Assembly: GCA_012840135.1 (NCBI GenBank)
Contig: DUMA01000028.1
Location: forward strand, 1 to 39,830
Length of the DNA stretch: 39,830 nucleotides
Direction: 5' to 3'
Source of the DNA: Thermoanaerobacterales bacterium
GTDB taxonomy: Bacteria; Bacillota; Thermosediminibacteria; Thermosediminibacterales; Tepidanaerobacteraceae
In this document: one piece after another, positions 38,298-39,830 of the stretch
Numbering within the stretch: the first letter of the stretch is position 1
How the letters are laid out: the number at the start of each line of letters is the position of its first letter
Translations under genes and position numbers: made by a program
The notes under the pieces: model-generated
What the model was told of the DNA's origin: nothing
The model's input: the letters and a program-made list of their open reading frames with translations, nothing else
Databases searched by the model: none

Positions 38298-38367
38298 GAG
38301 AACAGCCATGACAGGATCTTTGAAAAACTTTATATACACGGTCATAGCTACCGGCATGGCTGTTCTC
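38298..38367 (+). repeat. 13-bp inverted repeat over the start codon of the membrane HD-GYP gene
   Basis: gagaacagccatg (38298-38310) is exactly complementary to 38355-38367, with a 44-base loop. The left arm includes the ATG at 38308 and abuts the ribosome site AAGGAG. Pairing in the mRNA would hide the start codon. Confidence 0.75.
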
Positions 38368-39714
38368 TTGCTGGTGTTATCCGGCCTAAAAATAAAATTT
38401 TTACCTTTTGTTTTGGCAATAGGCCTGATTGCTGGATTGCTTGAAAAATTTTATGTTGAATTACCAAACGGATCTATAGTTTCAGGCTCTACTACCTTCA
38501 CTTTCGTTGTAATGGCTGTCTACGGCATTCCAGAAGCGGTAGTAATTGAGACTATCATTTCTTTAGTCAGTATTCCATTGGTTAAACGCGAAACAATTAA
38601 ATTTTTATTTAATACAAGCCAGTATATTATTTGTATCGTTGCTGCAGGATACGGGTACCTGTGGTCAGGGGGAGTACCGGGGACTTTTACGTGGTATGAT
38701 GTTCCCCGTTTGCTGTTTGCCATTGCTCTCTACTATCTTGTGAACATCACCTTGATGTCCGTCATTATCTCTGAACTGAGTAAAAGAAAATATTTGGCAA
38801 CCTGGATTGAAATGGTCCAAGACGGCCTTTTAATATATTTAGTCGTTTCTCTCTTAAGCGTGCGTCTGGTTCTTTCCTATGAGCTATATGATCAACTGCA
38901 GTTCTGGATTGAAACACTATTTGTTTTTGTAGTTTTCTTAGCCCTGCGCTATGCTTTTGCCTTATTCATCAACTTGCGGAAAACCTACTTAAGGACGATG
39001 GAATCACTCACTCAATTAACTGAAAACAAACTGTCTATCAGTGGAGGACATGCCACCAGGGTTGGCAGGATAGCCCGCAAGATTGCAGAAAAGATGAAAC
39101 TACCCCAGGATGAAATTGATTCAATTCATTATGCGGCTCTATTGCACGACTTGGGCAAGACCTATCTGGAGGAAAAAATCTTTCAAAAGCGAGGGCCGCT
39201 TACTCTGGAAGAAGAAAGGGAATATCGCAAACACGCGGAAATTGGCGCTGATATGGTAAAGGAGATAGCCGGGTTAGCCAGGTCTTCAGAGTATATTCGC
39301 TACCACCATGAATGCTGGGACGGCACAGGGTTCCCTGCTGGTATATCGGGAGAGCATATACCGCTGGGAGCTCGGATTATTGCTGCTGCTGATCAGTACG
39401 ATCACATTTTTTACAAGAAGAAGTCCAAAACTGATTTCGCAGCACTGGCGGGAACCAAACTGGACCCCCAGGTGGTGGAAATTGTATTAGGGATTGCCGA
39501 TTTGCAGGAGGAGCCCGGGAAAATGGCCATGCCGGCCACCATTGAAGAGAAACTGATCGAAAACCTTGTAATAAGTGAAGCGCGGAAAAGGGTTTACCAG
39601 TCACAACTGTTGGATAAATTTGGTGCGTCTCTAATCGTACGTTATGATGGTGAGTTTAGAAATGAGACAGGAGATTTCATCGATATTCCATGCCGGGAGC
39701 AAGTGATAGTGTAA
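38308..39714 (+). CDS. Membrane-anchored HD-GYP domain protein
   Basis: A 468-residue protein. The N-terminal 230 residues form about seven membrane helices (for example VIATGMAVLLLVLSG, FLPFVLAIGLIAGLL, LLFAIALYYLVNITLM, LFVFVVFLALRYAFALF), a likely sensor. The HD-GYP domain follows (about 245-400): HATRVGRIA, ALLHDLGKTYL, FQKRGPLTLEE, KHAEIGADMV, IRYHHECWDGTGFPAG (GYP replaced by GFP) and AADQYD. The R.Y part after the last Asp is missing. The C-terminal 70 residues are not recognised. Predicted c-di-GMP phosphodiesterase at the membrane. Last complete gene of the riboswitch-led operon. Confidence 0.88.
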   Translation: MTGSLKNFIYTVIATGMAVLLLVLSGLKIKFLPFVLAIGLIAGLLEKFYVELPNGSIVSGSTTFTFVVMAVYGIPEAVVIETIISLVSIPLVKRETIKFLFNTSQYIICIVAAGYGYLWSGGVPGTFTWYDVPRLLFAIALYYLVNITLMSVIISELSKRKYLATWIEMVQDGLLIYLVVSLLSVRLVLSYELYDQLQFWIETLFVFVVFLALRYAFALFINLRKTYLRTMESLTQLTENKLSISGGHATRVGRIARKIAEKMKLPQDEIDSIHYAALLHDLGKTYLEEKIFQKRGPLTLEEEREYRKHAEIGADMVKEIAGLARSSEYIRYHHECWDGTGFPAGISGEHIPLGARIIAAADQYDHIFYKKKSKTDFAALAGTKLDPQVVEIVLGIADLQEEPGKMAMPATIEEKLIENLVISEARKRVYQSQLLDKFGASLIVRYDGEFRNETGDFIDIPCREQVIV

Positions 39715-39764
39715 AATATTATTAGGTCAAAAAGCAGGAAAACGGTGGACGTACGTAGAAAAAA

Positions 39765-39819
39765 GACCTCACCATCCTCCACAAGGATGAGTTAAAAAAC
39801 TCAACAGGAAGGTGAGGTC
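39765..39819 (+). promoter_or_regulatory. Three-way-junction RNA fold enclosing a ribosome binding site
   Basis: Outer stem gacctcacc/ggtgaggtc (39765-39773 with 39811-39819) encloses two hairpins: atcct/aggat (39774-39778 with 39784-39788) and gagtt/aactc (39789-39793 with 39798-39802). The 3' arm of the outer stem is the ribosome site AGGTGAGG of the gene that starts at 39822, so folding should block translation. Confidence 0.7.
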
Positions 39820-39821
39820 AT

Positions 39822-39830
39822 ATGAAAATA
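39822..39830 (+). CDS. Start of a gene that leaves the window
   Basis: Only ATGAAAATA (Met-Lys-Ile) is visible, behind a good ribosome site. The product cannot be named. The palindromic leader, placed after an operon end, would suit either a regulated gene or the left end of an insertion sequence. Confidence 0.5.

Overview
The window reads as chromosome of an anaerobic, endospore-forming Firmicute of the class Clostridia, probably a thermophile of the Thermoanaerobacterales/Thermosediminibacterales type (lineage is inference). The backbone is the conserved Bacillus/Clostridium block metG - tatD - ksgA - yabG - veg - ispE - purR - spoVG - glmU - prs - rplY(ctc) - pth. It is preceded by tRNA-Asn and a Met-specific T-box leader. 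Ribosome binding sites are strong and GTG/TTG starts are common, as expected for this group.

Left part (1-9.9 kb): tRNA-Asn, promoter plus T-box (AUG specifier), metG, tatD, a 3' remnant of a phytoene-desaturase-like flavoprotein gene, a TatD-associated radical SAM gene, ksgA, ykuK, a reverse-strand GT2 glycosyltransferase, the sporulation protease gene yabG, an unusual SpoIID-amidase fusion, and veg behind two tandem near-consensus sigma-A promoters. The yabE and rnmV genes found here in B. subtilis are absent; the remnant and the radical SAM gene occupy that place.

Middle part (9.9-27.9 kb): about 18 kb lies between veg and ispE. It holds a signal-less trypsin-like protease, a secreted CAP-domain protein, and five SPOCS (DUF3794) proteins with about 16 SPOCS-like modules in total. 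One of these has a C-terminal LysM and looks like SipL/SpoVID. Also here are two glycosyltransferases in this stretch, a TasA/camelysin-like protein without a signal peptide, a small membrane-anchored acidic protein, a winged-helix protein, and cyanophycinase plus cyanophycin synthetase. Three genes here have exact AC-N17-CATAnnnTA (sigma-K type) promoters, and yabG has a near-exact one. I read this stretch as a late mother-cell island for building or decorating the spore envelope, with a possible cyanophycin link. This is the best candidate for an undescribed system.

Right-centre part (27.9-35.5 kb): ispE, a GntR/FCD regulator, a degenerate NTP-transferase-like protein, purR, spoVG, glmU, prs, rplY and pth, tightly packed with several overlaps.

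Right part (35.5-39.8 kb): an 880-base gene-poor stretch contains a perfect 18-bp palindrome, a 34-nt group II intron domain V relic, a LexA-like box and a class I c-di-GMP riboswitch with its terminator. The riboswitch leads a signalling operon: soluble HD-GYP-type protein, STAS anti-anti-sigma factor, DUF5317 membrane protein, a 25-residue membrane peptide, and a membrane-anchored HD-GYP protein. The window ends at the first codons of another gene whose ribosome binding site is enclosed in a three-way-junction RNA fold. No CRISPR array, rRNA or intact insertion sequence is visible.
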